Shown: piece by piece, positions 15,691-24,301 of the stretch | Numbering within the stretch: the stretch's first letter is position 1 | How the letters are laid out: the number at the start of each line of letters is the position of its first letter | From: Dyella sedimenti | Lineage (GTDB): Bacteria; Pseudomonadota; Gammaproteobacteria; Xanthomonadales; Rhodanobacteraceae | NCBI RefSeq assembly: GCF_022760995.1 | Contig: NZ_JAKWJO010000001.1 | Location: 186,001-250,000, forward strand | Reading direction: 5' to 3' | DNA: 64,000 nt | Notes under the pieces: model-generated | Told to the model about the DNA's origin: nothing | Database searches by the model: none | The model's input: only the letters and a program-made list of their open reading frames with translations | Position numbers and translations under genes: made by a program

Positions 15691-17048
15691 TCTTTGCCTC
15701 TTTGGTCTTCCTTCTGCTGAATCTTCTTCTGCTTTTTATCGAGCGGAAGCGTACCAGGAGAACGGGGGCGGACCTCCTTAGCGTCTTTTTCCTGATTTTT
15801 TCGTTGCAGAACACGATTCCGGGCGTGGTAATCCCCCTCTTGATCGAACGGCGGTCCGGCATCCCCAATACGGATAACATTTTTTTTAACAGGATCTATC
15901 AGTACATATCTCCGGAATATATTTGCCTTTCCGCAATCCTGTGCTTCCTGTTTGTGGGCTCGGTATATTTCGCCTATTTTAGCTTTCGCGGTCGGTCCGG
16001 TGACCAAAAAACTTCGGGTCATGCGAGAAGTGTGCAAGTCGTGCCGTGGCGGCTCGCGGCGGCCATGCTTGTGGGCGCCATCAGTTCGGCTCTGTTGCTG
16101 CGAGAGATGGATGGCGGTTCGCTGATCGGGGCATATCAGACTTTGGCGGCCTATCGAACTGGCGGCGGCGTGGCTCGTACATTCATGAATGCGAACTTGT
16201 TCGCGCTCACCACGACCTTCTCCGTCCTGTCGATCATTCCGGTTTTGTACGCGGCGGGACGGCCCAAGAGCAAGAAGCGAACGCTGGGCCTCGTCCTCGC
16301 GTTTGTGGCAATGATCGGCTTCTCGTTGATGACCGTCTCGAGGCGGTCGCTTCCTCTCAATATCTTACTGATATATTTTGCCTTGGTGATTGTAAACAAG
16401 CGCTGGTATTTGAAGTCTATCGCACTGATGTTCCTGTTCTTCATGCCGGTGCTGATCTACGGCAAGACGGTGCTGTATTCGATCAGTATCAATCGGGATA
16501 TGGCCGATACTCTGAAGGCCATACAGGCAACAGATGCTCGTGGCGCGATCCTGACGGGATTTTCCTATCTTGGAATTTCGCTCGATTCATCCTGGGCGAC
16601 CTTCTTGTTTTTGGACCTTCCGCCCCGACTGGGTATTGATCATTGGCTGTCTGTGATGAGGCGAATTCCACTCGGTACGCTTGGCTTCGACAAGGAGTCG
16701 GTACTTCCCGAGCGTATCGTCCGCATATCCACGAGAGCATTTGTGGGTGCCGATGCCGAAGATATCCCTCCTGGCCTGATCGGGCAGATGTGGATGGACT
16801 TCCGCCTGCTTGGTCCTATTGTCTGGGGCCTCGGGTTTGGCGTTCTCATGCGTCTCCTGCAAAGACGCTTTGAGGGGAGACAGAAGACGCTTGAGGCGGC
16901 GGGCTATCTCATTGTGGTGATCTACGTGGCAACGTTGCCGCTCAATACCGGTTCGTTCGACTTCGTTTTTTCCATCGATAATCTATTTATTTTTGGCCTG
17001 CTCTGGCTTGTCTACCGCAAGACAAGGGCCAGGGTCAGCGAGATGTAA
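15687..17048 (+). CDS. wzy: Wzy-like O-antigen/exopolysaccharide polymerase
   Basis: A 453-aa integral membrane protein with about ten to twelve predicted helices and little similarity to anything by eye, as is normal for Wzy. It is assigned by position (the only unassigned polytopic protein in a Wzx/Wzy cluster) and by a large periplasmic loop at about residues 270-360 (between YGKTVLYSISIN and GLIGQMWMDF). The GTG at 15687 has a perfect GGAGG 6 bp upstream. Base composition is lower in GC, with many A/T-ending codons, suggesting a different history from neighbours. It joins repeat units at the periplasmic face. Confidence 0.75.
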   Translation: MIFASLVFLLLNLLLLFIERKRTRRTGADLLSVFFLIFSLQNTIPGVVIPLLIERRSGIPNTDNIFFNRIYQYISPEYICLSAILCFLFVGSVYFAYFSFRGRSGDQKTSGHARSVQVVPWRLAAAMLVGAISSALLLREMDGGSLIGAYQTLAAYRTGGGVARTFMNANLFALTTTFSVLSIIPVLYAAGRPKSKKRTLGLVLAFVAMIGFSLMTVSRRSLPLNILLIYFALVIVNKRWYLKSIALMFLFFMPVLIYGKTVLYSISINRDMADTLKAIQATDARGAILTGFSYLGISLDSSWATFLFLDLPPRLGIDHWLSVMRRIPLGTLGFDKESVLPERIVRISTRAFVGADAEDIPPGLIGQMWMDFRLLGPIVWGLGFGVLMRLLQRRFEGRQKTLEAAGYLIVVIYVATLPLNTGSFDFVFSIDNLFIFGLLWLVYRKTRARVSEM

Positions 17049-17091
17049 AGAGGGGCGTGTCGCGGAGTTGGCGGAGAAAGAGGTAATTGCC

Positions 17092-17187
17092 ATGCTCAGG
17101 GAGATTCTTCAGCAAGACGCCATGGCGACTTGCACTCCATCGCTTGTCAGTCCGCATTTTAGGAGAGGCGCAAAGTATCTTCGATGA
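17092..17187 (+). CDS. Possible 31-aa ORF coupled to glycosyltransferase
   Basis: A frame from ATG 17092 (AAAGAGG about 8 bp upstream) reads MLREILQQDAMATC and onward to TGA 17185-17187. The stop overlaps the ATG of the next glycosyltransferase (ATGA). It fills most of the 135-bp gap after wzy. Function is unknown. The coupled arrangement is the main reason to list it. Confidence 0.32.
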   Translation: MLREILQQDAMATCTPSLVSPHFRRGAKYLR

Positions 17188-18314
17188 AGATTGCTCACGT
17201 AATTACAGGCCTCAACACGGGGGGCGCCGAAACTATCCTGTGTCGATTTCTCGAAGGCTCTCGTGAGCTTGGTGTCGAGCATACGGTCATTGCCCTGGGC
17301 GACGTCGGCACGTTGAGTCCTTGTGTCGGCAATGCGGCTGATCTGCACCACCTCCGAATGCGGGCGAGCGGACCCAGGCTGGGGGGCCTGCGCCGGCTGC
17401 GTGCCATCATCGTCCGCTCCGGGGCGGAGGTGGTCCATGGCTGGATGTATCACGGAAACATCGCTGCAACGCTCGCCACCGCCGGGCTTGGCCTTTCGCG
17501 AGTATGGGGAATTCATCATTCTCTTTATGAACTTCATAGCGAGAAGCGAATGACCCGAATGTTGATACACGGTGGTTCGTTCCTGTCCCGCTATACGGAT
17601 CGGGTCCTGTACTGCTCGACCGTAAGCTCCCTGCAGCATGAGGCCCTAGGTTACAAGCGGCTCCGTACTCAGGTCATCCCCAATGGCTTCGACGTTGAAG
17701 CATTGAAACCAGACCCTGTCGCGCGCGAGAAGATCAGGGCTGAATGGTCCTTGACGGAAGATGATCTTGTCATTGGACTGGTCGCGCGCGTTCATCCGGT
17801 CAAGGATCACGAGAACTTCCTGCGTGCGGCCCGAATACTTGCCGACCAGGACCCTGCTGTACGGTTCGTGCTTGTGGGGGATGGCGCCGATGCCAGCAAC
17901 GCCTCGCTAAACGAGCTCATTGATCGCCTTAGTCTTCGTGACCGTATGCGCTTGTGCGGACGACGCACGGATATCGCTCAGGTCAATGCGGCGCTGGATA
18001 TCGCCGCACTGTCCTCACGCGGCGAGGCGTTTCCGATGGCTATTGGAGAAGCCATGGCATGCGCTGTCCCCTGTGTAGCGACCAATGTCGGCGATGTTCC
18101 TGAAATCATCGGTGAAACGGGTGTGGTGGTTCCGCCGAGAGATCATGCCGCGCTTGCGGCGGGCTGGTCGCGCATTGCCCGACTCGAAGCCGCTGGGCGA
18201 CGCGCATTGGGCGAGAGCGCTCGCCAACGGATCGTCGATCGCTTTTCCATGGCGGCCATGAATCGCCGTTACGTGGAGCTCTACGCTTCATTGATTCAAG
18301 AGGCTCGTAAATAG
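17184..18314 (+). CDS. GT4-family glycosyltransferase
   Basis: A 376-aa GT-B enzyme opening MKIAHVITGLNTGGAETIL, with a GGAE acceptor motif. The donor half has IPNGFDVEALKPD, VARVHPVKDHENFL and the E-x7-E motif EAFPMAIGE. It is a paralogue of the enzyme at 14380-15531. It ends one base before the asparagine-synthase-like gene, so the two are likely co-translated. Confidence 0.88.
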   Translation: MKIAHVITGLNTGGAETILCRFLEGSRELGVEHTVIALGDVGTLSPCVGNAADLHHLRMRASGPRLGGLRRLRAIIVRSGAEVVHGWMYHGNIAATLATAGLGLSRVWGIHHSLYELHSEKRMTRMLIHGGSFLSRYTDRVLYCSTVSSLQHEALGYKRLRTQVIPNGFDVEALKPDPVAREKIRAEWSLTEDDLVIGLVARVHPVKDHENFLRAARILADQDPAVRFVLVGDGADASNASLNELIDRLSLRDRMRLCGRRTDIAQVNAALDIAALSSRGEAFPMAIGEAMACAVPCVATNVGDVPEIIGETGVVVPPRDHAALAAGWSRIARLEAAGRRALGESARQRIVDRFSMAAMNRRYVELYASLIQEARK

Positions 18315-18315
18315 C

Positions 18316-20295
18316 ATGTGTGGCATCGCAGGATTTTGGGACGCAGGGCATCGCTTTGGCGCAGGGAATGGCGCGGACGTCTTGCGGAAGATGACGCGGG
18401 CCATCAGTTATCGCGGGCCGGACGACGATGGCCACTTTCTGGAGGAAGCGACCGGGGTTGGCCTCGGTCATCGGCGCCTGGCCGTGGTGGACCTTACGCC
18501 TGAGGGGCATCAGCCCATGACGTCGGCCAGCGGCCGGTACGTGATGGTGTTCAATGGCGAGGTGTACAACCATAATCGCCTTCGTCCGGAACTCTCGTCG
18601 GCGGGTTTCAATTTTCGGGGCCATTCCGATACCGAAGTCATGTTGGCAGCCATTGAGCATTGGGGTCTGGAAGGCGCCTTGATGCGCTTCATTGGCATGT
18701 TCGCATTTGCACTGTGGGATCGCGAAACACGGACGCTGACGCTGGCCCGCGATCGCCTTGGCGTAAAGCCGTTGTACTTTGGCTGGATTGGCTCGGTTTT
18801 CGCGTTTGCCTCGGAACTGAAGGCGTTGCGCGCTGTTCCCGGCTTCAATGACGCGGTCAGTCGCGAGGCACTGGCTCTGCAGTTGCGTCACAACTACATT
18901 CCCGCGCCCCACTCGATCTATCGGAGCATCCGTAAACTGATGCCAGGCTCGACACTTAGCCTGGACGTAACCGTGTTTCGCAAGGCACCGGATAACGCAG
19001 CGCTCGATCAGTATCTGAAGACCTATTGGTGTGCGCGGGAAGCTGCTGAAAAGGGTGCGCGGGATCGTCTTAACTTGGGTGATGGTGAGGTCGTTGCCGA
19101 GCTGGATACGGTGTTGCGCGATGCCGTTGGCCTGCGCATGGAAGCTGATGTTCCGCTCGGTGCCTTCTTGTCGGGCGGCATTGATTCGTCGCTAGTCGTG
19201 GCGCTGATGCAGGCGCAGGCTAGCCAGCCGGTCAAGACCTTCTCCATTGGCTTCAACGAGGAGGCATACGACGAAGCCAGACACGCAAAGGCGATCGCCA
19301 CGCATTTGGGCACCGACCACCACGAGCTCTATGTAACGGCGAACGACGCGCTGGATGTCGTTTCGCTATTGCCGACGATGTTCGACGAGCCGTTCTCCGA
19401 TTCGTCGCAGATTCCCACCTATCTCGTCTCGATGATGGCACGACGCCATGTGACCGTGAGCCTGTCGGGCGATGGTGGTGACGAGCTGTTCGCCGGTTAT
19501 ACCCGCTATGCGCAGTGCGAGAGTCTCTGGCGATCCGTAGCTGGGATTCCCTCGCCGGCTCGGCGAGGTGCCGCGGCCTTGTTACGCGAAACTGCGGGAT
19601 TCTGGGCGGGTCTGATGCGAATTGGTGCCCCGCTCTTGCCAGCATCGCGAAGGGAAAAGCATCACAAGGATACGGTACAACGTCTTGCGACGTTGCTGTC
19701 GATGCCATCGTCGGATGCCTTGTATCGACGCTTGGTTTCCCATTGGGAGCGGCCGGCTGATCTCGTGCTTGGCTGTGGCGGCGAGCCACCGACGGCGTTG
19801 ACTGATCCACAGCGGTTCGCGGCGCTGGAAACTCGCATCGAGCGCATGATGTACACGGACATGGTGAGTTACCTTCCCGACGACGTTCTCGTCAAGGTGG
19901 ATCGGGCCAGCATGGCGGTAAGCCTGGAGGCGCGCGAGCCACTTCTTGATCATCGCTTGTTCGAGTACTCGTGGCGCTTGCCGTTGTCGCAGAAAATGCG
20001 CGATGGGAAGGGCAAGTGGATACTGAGACAGGTGCTTTACAAGTACGTGCCGGCGGCCTTGATCGAGCGGCCAAAGCAGGGGTTCGGGGTTCCCATCGGC
20101 GACTGGTTGAGGGGGCCGCTGCGTGATTGGGCAGAGGCTCTATTGGACGAGAAGAAGCTGCGGGAGGAGGGGTACCTGAATCCCATGCCCATACGGCGCA
20201 TGTGGTCGGACCACGTTTCGGAGCGCGTCAACGAACAATACAGGCTTTGGGACGTGCTCATGTTCCAGGCATGGAACGAAGCGCGTCAGGACTAG
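18316..20295 (+). CDS. asnB: AsnB-type glutamine-dependent amidotransferase (WbpS-like role)
   Basis: A 659-aa class II glutamine amidotransferase fused to an ATP-pyrophosphatase synthetase domain. Cys2 (MCGIAGF) is the nucleophile for glutamine hydrolysis. The PP-loop SGGIDSSLV starts at residue 286, and SGDGGDELFAGY is also present. In sugar clusters such enzymes amidate uronic acids, for example WbpS with GalNAcA in Pseudomonas aeruginosa O6. Here the gene sits inside a cluster with a UDP-GalNAcA pathway, so amidation of the uronic acid is the likely job. Ordinary asparagine synthesis remains possible. Confidence 0.87.
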   Translation: MCGIAGFWDAGHRFGAGNGADVLRKMTRAISYRGPDDDGHFLEEATGVGLGHRRLAVVDLTPEGHQPMTSASGRYVMVFNGEVYNHNRLRPELSSAGFNFRGHSDTEVMLAAIEHWGLEGALMRFIGMFAFALWDRETRTLTLARDRLGVKPLYFGWIGSVFAFASELKALRAVPGFNDAVSREALALQLRHNYIPAPHSIYRSIRKLMPGSTLSLDVTVFRKAPDNAALDQYLKTYWCAREAAEKGARDRLNLGDGEVVAELDTVLRDAVGLRMEADVPLGAFLSGGIDSSLVVALMQAQASQPVKTFSIGFNEEAYDEARHAKAIATHLGTDHHELYVTANDALDVVSLLPTMFDEPFSDSSQIPTYLVSMMARRHVTVSLSGDGGDELFAGYTRYAQCESLWRSVAGIPSPARRGAAALLRETAGFWAGLMRIGAPLLPASRREKHHKDTVQRLATLLSMPSSDALYRRLVSHWERPADLVLGCGGEPPTALTDPQRFAALETRIERMMYTDMVSYLPDDVLVKVDRASMAVSLEAREPLLDHRLFEYSWRLPLSQKMRDGKGKWILRQVLYKYVPAALIERPKQGFGVPIGDWLRGPLRDWAEALLDEKKLREEGYLNPMPIRRMWSDHVSERVNEQYRLWDVLMFQAWNEARQD

Positions 20296-20350
20296 CCTCC
20301 GGCAACCGGTGGTCCGCACGAATGATGGCGACCAACGCAAGGGAAAACAG

Positions 20351-21631
20351 ATGTCTGCCACTTTTGCATTGAAAGACAACGTAAGTACTGTTTCCTGCCG
20401 GTCGTTCCGTTGGGTCGGGCCTGTCCTGGATGGAACTCGCTGGCTGAGCGTTGCGATGCGGTGTAGTGCTGGTGCCTTGATCGCGGTGGCCCTTTGCGTG
20501 TCCGGAGTTGTGCATGCCGGGCAACCACAGAAGTTTCTGACCTTCGACAGTCACATGACTTCCTCAGAGGTCAAGGGACGCGCGAACGAGTACGTCTTCG
20601 TTTGGGGTGCAACCGGCCCGTCGCTCGGTGCGGCGTTCCTGCAGGAATCTCCAGGCGTCGTGCTTGGCGCGTACTTTCCATATTCCCGGGATCCGGACGC
20701 GAAGCGTGGTCTGGATTATTGGAAGTCAGCCCACCCCGCGTGGGTGGCCTATACCTGTGATGGCGCCACACCGGCGACCATGTACGGCGACACCAATATC
20801 GCCCTGGATGTCACGAATACCGACGTCGTTGCGTGGCAGGTGGGAAACTTCCTCAAGCGCCCTGCAGGTACCAATGCGGTGGCACTGGATAATTTCCAGT
20901 TCCACAATGACGGCCACATATGTGGGAGCAAGGATGCATCCGGCCGCTTTGTCCAACGATATCGTCCCGTTTCCTATGACATGGTCTATGCGCAGGACCA
21001 GGTGCAATGGCTTGAGCGCATCGCGGCCCAGCTGCACGCGAATCGGGTGAAGGTCGTCGTCAACCACATCCCCGACCTGTCCCCTGATGGCGACGATCCG
21101 GCTTCGCCCATCGTCAAGCGCATGGTGCAGTCGGTAGACGGCATTCTCGACGAGCGCGCCCAGTTGGCGCTACGTGACCCGCACAAATCCCTTTTGCTTG
21201 CGAAGCTGGTGGCTTATGCAGGCTCCAGTGGCAAATGGATGTATCTGCTTTATCAGCTCGACGATCTTGATCGAAGCTCGATTGAAACAGCCGTGGCCAA
21301 TTACCTGACAATGGCTGGCCCTGCCACGGCCATTTATGTGTCGCGTAAGGATGACGCCTACGGCTATCAACCGGACTTCAAGGGTTTTGATCGCAGTATC
21401 GGCGACCCATGCGGACCGGCGGTGGCTGTGCGTGGTGCCATCGTTCGTCGCTATAGCGGGGGCATGGCCATGTTCGCCTTACCTGAATCGAGCTCAGTAT
21501 CGGTGCCGGTCTCCGGTATCTACACGGACATCGATGGCGCGCCGGTAGCGGGGAGCATTCGACTGGTAGCGGGCAAGGGGCGCGTGTTGTACACGCACGA
21601 AGGGGATGCGACGGGCTGTGCTGCGTCGTAG
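20351..21631 (+). CDS. Secreted protein, putative TIM-barrel glycoside hydrolase (GHL15-like)
   Basis: A 426-aa exported protein. A hydrophobic signal segment (AGALIAVALCVSGVVHA) ends near residue 56 if translation starts at ATG 20351 (AAGGG upstream). A start at ATG 20456 would give a conventional signal peptide. The body has a barrel-like rhythm: AYFPYSRDPDAKRG, HPAWVAYTCDG, NAVALDNFQFHND (an LDN carboxylate at a strand end) and RVKVVVNHIPD. This recalls the hypothetical glycosyl hydrolase family GHL15 and alpha-amylase-like barrels, but I cannot confirm it. Position in the polymer locus suggests a lyase or hydrolase acting on the exported polysaccharide. Confidence 0.6.
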   Translation: MSATFALKDNVSTVSCRSFRWVGPVLDGTRWLSVAMRCSAGALIAVALCVSGVVHAGQPQKFLTFDSHMTSSEVKGRANEYVFVWGATGPSLGAAFLQESPGVVLGAYFPYSRDPDAKRGLDYWKSAHPAWVAYTCDGATPATMYGDTNIALDVTNTDVVAWQVGNFLKRPAGTNAVALDNFQFHNDGHICGSKDASGRFVQRYRPVSYDMVYAQDQVQWLERIAAQLHANRVKVVVNHIPDLSPDGDDPASPIVKRMVQSVDGILDERAQLALRDPHKSLLLAKLVAYAGSSGKWMYLLYQLDDLDRSSIETAVANYLTMAGPATAIYVSRKDDAYGYQPDFKGFDRSIGDPCGPAVAVRGAIVRRYSGGMAMFALPESSSVSVPVSGIYTDIDGAPVAGSIRLVAGKGRVLYTHEGDATGCAAS

Positions 21632-21747
21632 CGTCAGGTGAACGGAGGGTACTCAAGGGCACATTCGCGGGTTCGCCATCGCTATCCCGGCGACCGGTGG
21701 CGTATAGAGTGTGCTGGATGTTTGGATGTTCTGTGGTAGGTGGTGAT

Positions 21748-22938
21748 ATGCGAGAAGGCGTCGTAGCCAAGGGCTGCAAGGTCGTACTGTTCGCCAATAC
21801 GGACTGGTATCTCTACAACTTCAGGCGATCGCTGATCCTTGCGCTGCAAGGAGCGGGCTACGACGTGCTTCTCGTATCACCGCCAGGCCCCTACGGCGAC
21901 ATGCTGCGTGCGCTGGGCGTGCGCTGGCAGCCGGTGCCGCTCGATCGGCGTAGCCTCAATCCGCTGCGCGAACTCGCTTTCCTGCGACGGTTCGCGCAAC
22001 TGCTGCGAGCGGAGCATCCGCAGCTCATCCATGGCTTTACCATCAAGTGTGCGGTCTACGGTTCGCTGGCCGCGCGTCTGGCGAAAGTGCCGGCACGGGT
22101 GAATGCCGTAGCCGGGTTGGGTTACGTATTCACCAGCACGGACACGCGCGCGCGCGTGCTGCGGCCAGTGGTCAGGGGGCTGCTTCGCCTCGCGCTGGGT
22201 GGGCGTGCAGCGCGCCTTATCCTGCAGAACCCGGATGACGTGGCGATGTTCGAGCAGGTCAATTTGGTCGATCGCTCGCGTATCCACCTGATTGCCGGAT
22301 CCGGCGTGGATTGCAGTCGCTTCCAGGCCGCATCGGGTGATCGCCTGGCTGAGCCCATGAAAGTGCTGCTCGCGGCACGCCTGCTCTGGGACAAGGGCAT
22401 TGCCGAGTACATCGAGGCTGCGCGCCAGTTGCTCGCAGACGGTCGCTCCATTCGCTTTCTTATGGCTGGCACGCCCGATCCCGGCAACCCGGCAGCCGTT
22501 TCTCCCGACGAAGTGCGGGGCTGGGTGGCTGAAGGTCTGGTGGAGTGGCTTGGACATGTGGACGACATGCCGGCGTTGTTCGCCTCGGTCGACGTGGTGG
22601 TGCTACCCAGCTATCGCGAGGGTTTGCCGAAATCACTGATCGAAGCGGCGGCATGCGCATTGCCACTGGTGACCACCGATGTGCCCGGATGCCGGGAAGT
22701 GGTCAGCAACGGCGAGGATGGTCTCCTTGTACCGGCGCGTGATGCGCAAGCGCTGGCCAGGGCAATTGCTCGCCTGCACGATGATCCGGAGCTTGCCCGC
22801 GGGCTGGGGCGCGCCGCGCGCGTCAAGGCGCTCGCCGAATTCGACGAGCGCATCGTGATTGAGAAGACCATGGCGGTCTATCGGGAGCTATTGCCTGCCC
22901 GAGGCAATCACGTACAAGGCCCTGCGCCGGCGCCATGA
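21748..22938 (+). CDS. GT4-family glycosyltransferase (PglA-like)
   Basis: A 396-aa GT-B glycosyltransferase. It opens KVVLFANTDWYLYNFR, and the N-terminal half contains HGFTIKCAVYGSLAARLA and NAVAGLGYVFT, a pattern shared with PglA/WbaZ-like enzymes adding the second sugar to an undecaprenyl-PP-HexNAc. The C-terminal half has the E-x7-E motif EGLPKSLIE and VTTDVPGCREVV. Start ATG 21748 is preferred (AGGTGGTG upstream); GTG 21697 and ATG 21718 are alternatives. Last gene of the plus-strand operon, converging with the WecA-type gene 27 bp away. Confidence 0.87.
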   Translation: MREGVVAKGCKVVLFANTDWYLYNFRRSLILALQGAGYDVLLVSPPGPYGDMLRALGVRWQPVPLDRRSLNPLRELAFLRRFAQLLRAEHPQLIHGFTIKCAVYGSLAARLAKVPARVNAVAGLGYVFTSTDTRARVLRPVVRGLLRLALGGRAARLILQNPDDVAMFEQVNLVDRSRIHLIAGSGVDCSRFQAASGDRLAEPMKVLLAARLLWDKGIAEYIEAARQLLADGRSIRFLMAGTPDPGNPAAVSPDEVRGWVAEGLVEWLGHVDDMPALFASVDVVVLPSYREGLPKSLIEAAACALPLVTTDVPGCREVVSNGEDGLLVPARDAQALARAIARLHDDPELARGLGRAARVKALAEFDERIVIEKTMAVYRELLPARGNHVQGPAPAP

Positions 22939-22965
22939 TGGCGTGGGCTGAGGTGGTGGGCGTTA

Positions 22966-24063
22966 TCAGCCCTGCGTGCTGGCGAACGAGGGTTCTTCGG
23001 TGGTGGACATGGCCGACGGCACGACCGGCACACCGGCACGGTTCGCCAGTTTGCGCGCCACCTTCGATGTCACGGTGACATAGACCACCAGCAGTATCGA
23101 GAACGCGAGCAGGTTGCTGCCCGGTTCAAGCCTGCGAGTCAGGGATCCGATGGTCACCAGCGTTGTCGCCGCCGCAATTAGCACGATCAACGTGGCGCGT
23201 GGGCCAAGGCCAGCCTGCAGAAGAAGGTGATGGATGTGGCCACGATCCGGCTTGAACGGCGACTTGCCTGCCCGGATGCGGCGATACATCACGGCTAGCG
23301 TATCGAGAACTGGCAGTGCCACGCACCACAGCACGTCGACGGAAGAGAGTTGCGAGCTGTTTTGCTGGCTGAGCTGGATGAGTATCCAGGCCAAGATATA
23401 GCCCACCAGCGTGCTGCCCGCATCGCCCAGGAAAATTTTCCGTCCAGCGACGCCGAAGTTCGCTGCAAGGTAGGGCAGGGTGGCGAACGCCACCAGCGCA
23501 AGCATGGCCGTGGCGCGGCTGGTATGGGGCTGCCCATTAAGCGCGATGATAGCGCCGATGCTCACCAGGGTGACGCACCCTGCGAGGCCATCGATGCCGT
23601 CCATCATATTGAACGCATTCACCAGGCCGATCACGGCAATCACGGTGAATGGGATGCCAAACACGCCGAGGGTGAGCTCATGGCCGAACAAATGGCCGAG
23701 GGAGCGGATGTAAGTATTCGTCAGTCCTATCATCAACAAGATGGTCGAGACCTGGACAAATAATCGCGTGCGAACCTTTAGGTTGTGGCGGTCATCCAGT
23801 GCGCCGACGAATGCCAGCAGCGAGGCTGTCCCAAGCAAGGAATAGCCAAAGGAGCGAAATTCGCCATAGCAGAAGGCACCGGCGAGGATGCCGATAAAGG
23901 CCGCCAAGCCGCCGATAAGAGGAATGTTTCCCGCATGCCGCTTGCGCTCGTCTGGGCGATCGATCAAGCCAAGTGGTTCAGCTAGCTTGTACAGCACGCA
24001 GATTGCGATAGTTGATGCTCCCGCGGCAACGCCACAGGATCCGACGATATCCATGCGTAGCAT
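22966..24063 (-). CDS. wecA: WecA/WbpL-type undecaprenyl-phosphate HexNAc-1-phosphate transferase
   Basis: A 365-aa polytopic enzyme of the MraY/WecA family that starts repeat-unit synthesis by moving HexNAc-1-P to undecaprenyl phosphate. Signature motifs are ALDDRHN (Mg-binding aspartates), NAFNMMDGIDGLAG, KIFLGDAGS and KPDRGHIHHLL. About eleven helices are visible. ATG 24063 (MLRMDIVG) is chosen; ATG 24054 is nearly as good, and longer frames add a non-membrane lead. It lies convergent to the polysaccharide operon, so it has its own promoter. Confidence 0.9.
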   Translation of the reverse strand: MLRMDIVGSCGVAAGASTIAICVLYKLAEPLGLIDRPDERKRHAGNIPLIGGLAAFIGILAGAFCYGEFRSFGYSLLGTASLLAFVGALDDRHNLKVRTRLFVQVSTILLMIGLTNTYIRSLGHLFGHELTLGVFGIPFTVIAVIGLVNAFNMMDGIDGLAGCVTLVSIGAIIALNGQPHTSRATAMLALVAFATLPYLAANFGVAGRKIFLGDAGSTLVGYILAWILIQLSQQNSSQLSSVDVLWCVALPVLDTLAVMYRRIRAGKSPFKPDRGHIHHLLLQAGLGPRATLIVLIAAATTLVTIGSLTRRLEPGSNLLAFSILLVVYVTVTSKVARKLANRAGVPVVPSAMSTTEEPSFASTQG

Positions 24064-24186
24064 ACGAGTGCGACTAATTCCTTTTGTCCAGGCTTCACAT
24101 GTCCACCCAGAAAGCAGCCGCACCCGCCTGTGCGCGGACCGTTGGTTCGCGCGCTGGCCAAACATATGGGCCCCCTGTTTGAGACA

Positions 24187-24210
24187 CGTACCTTGAGCCG
24201 TTAAGGTACG
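24187..24210. repeat. 8-bp perfect inverted repeat upstream of wecA
   Basis: CGTACCTT (24187-24194) and AAGGTACG (24203-24210) with 8 bp between, 124 bp upstream of the WecA-type start. Spacing is suitable for a dimeric repressor or a short hairpin. The surrounding 24064-24301 gap holds nothing else recognisable beyond AT-rich sequence next to the transporter stop. Confidence 0.35.
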
Positions 24211-24301
24211 CGCAAGGACTGTATCACACTTTCGATGACGACTGACCAGCCAAAGTTCTGTTCTGCGCTATTTGTCGATTGACTTTGTTTTGCTTTTTTG
24301 A

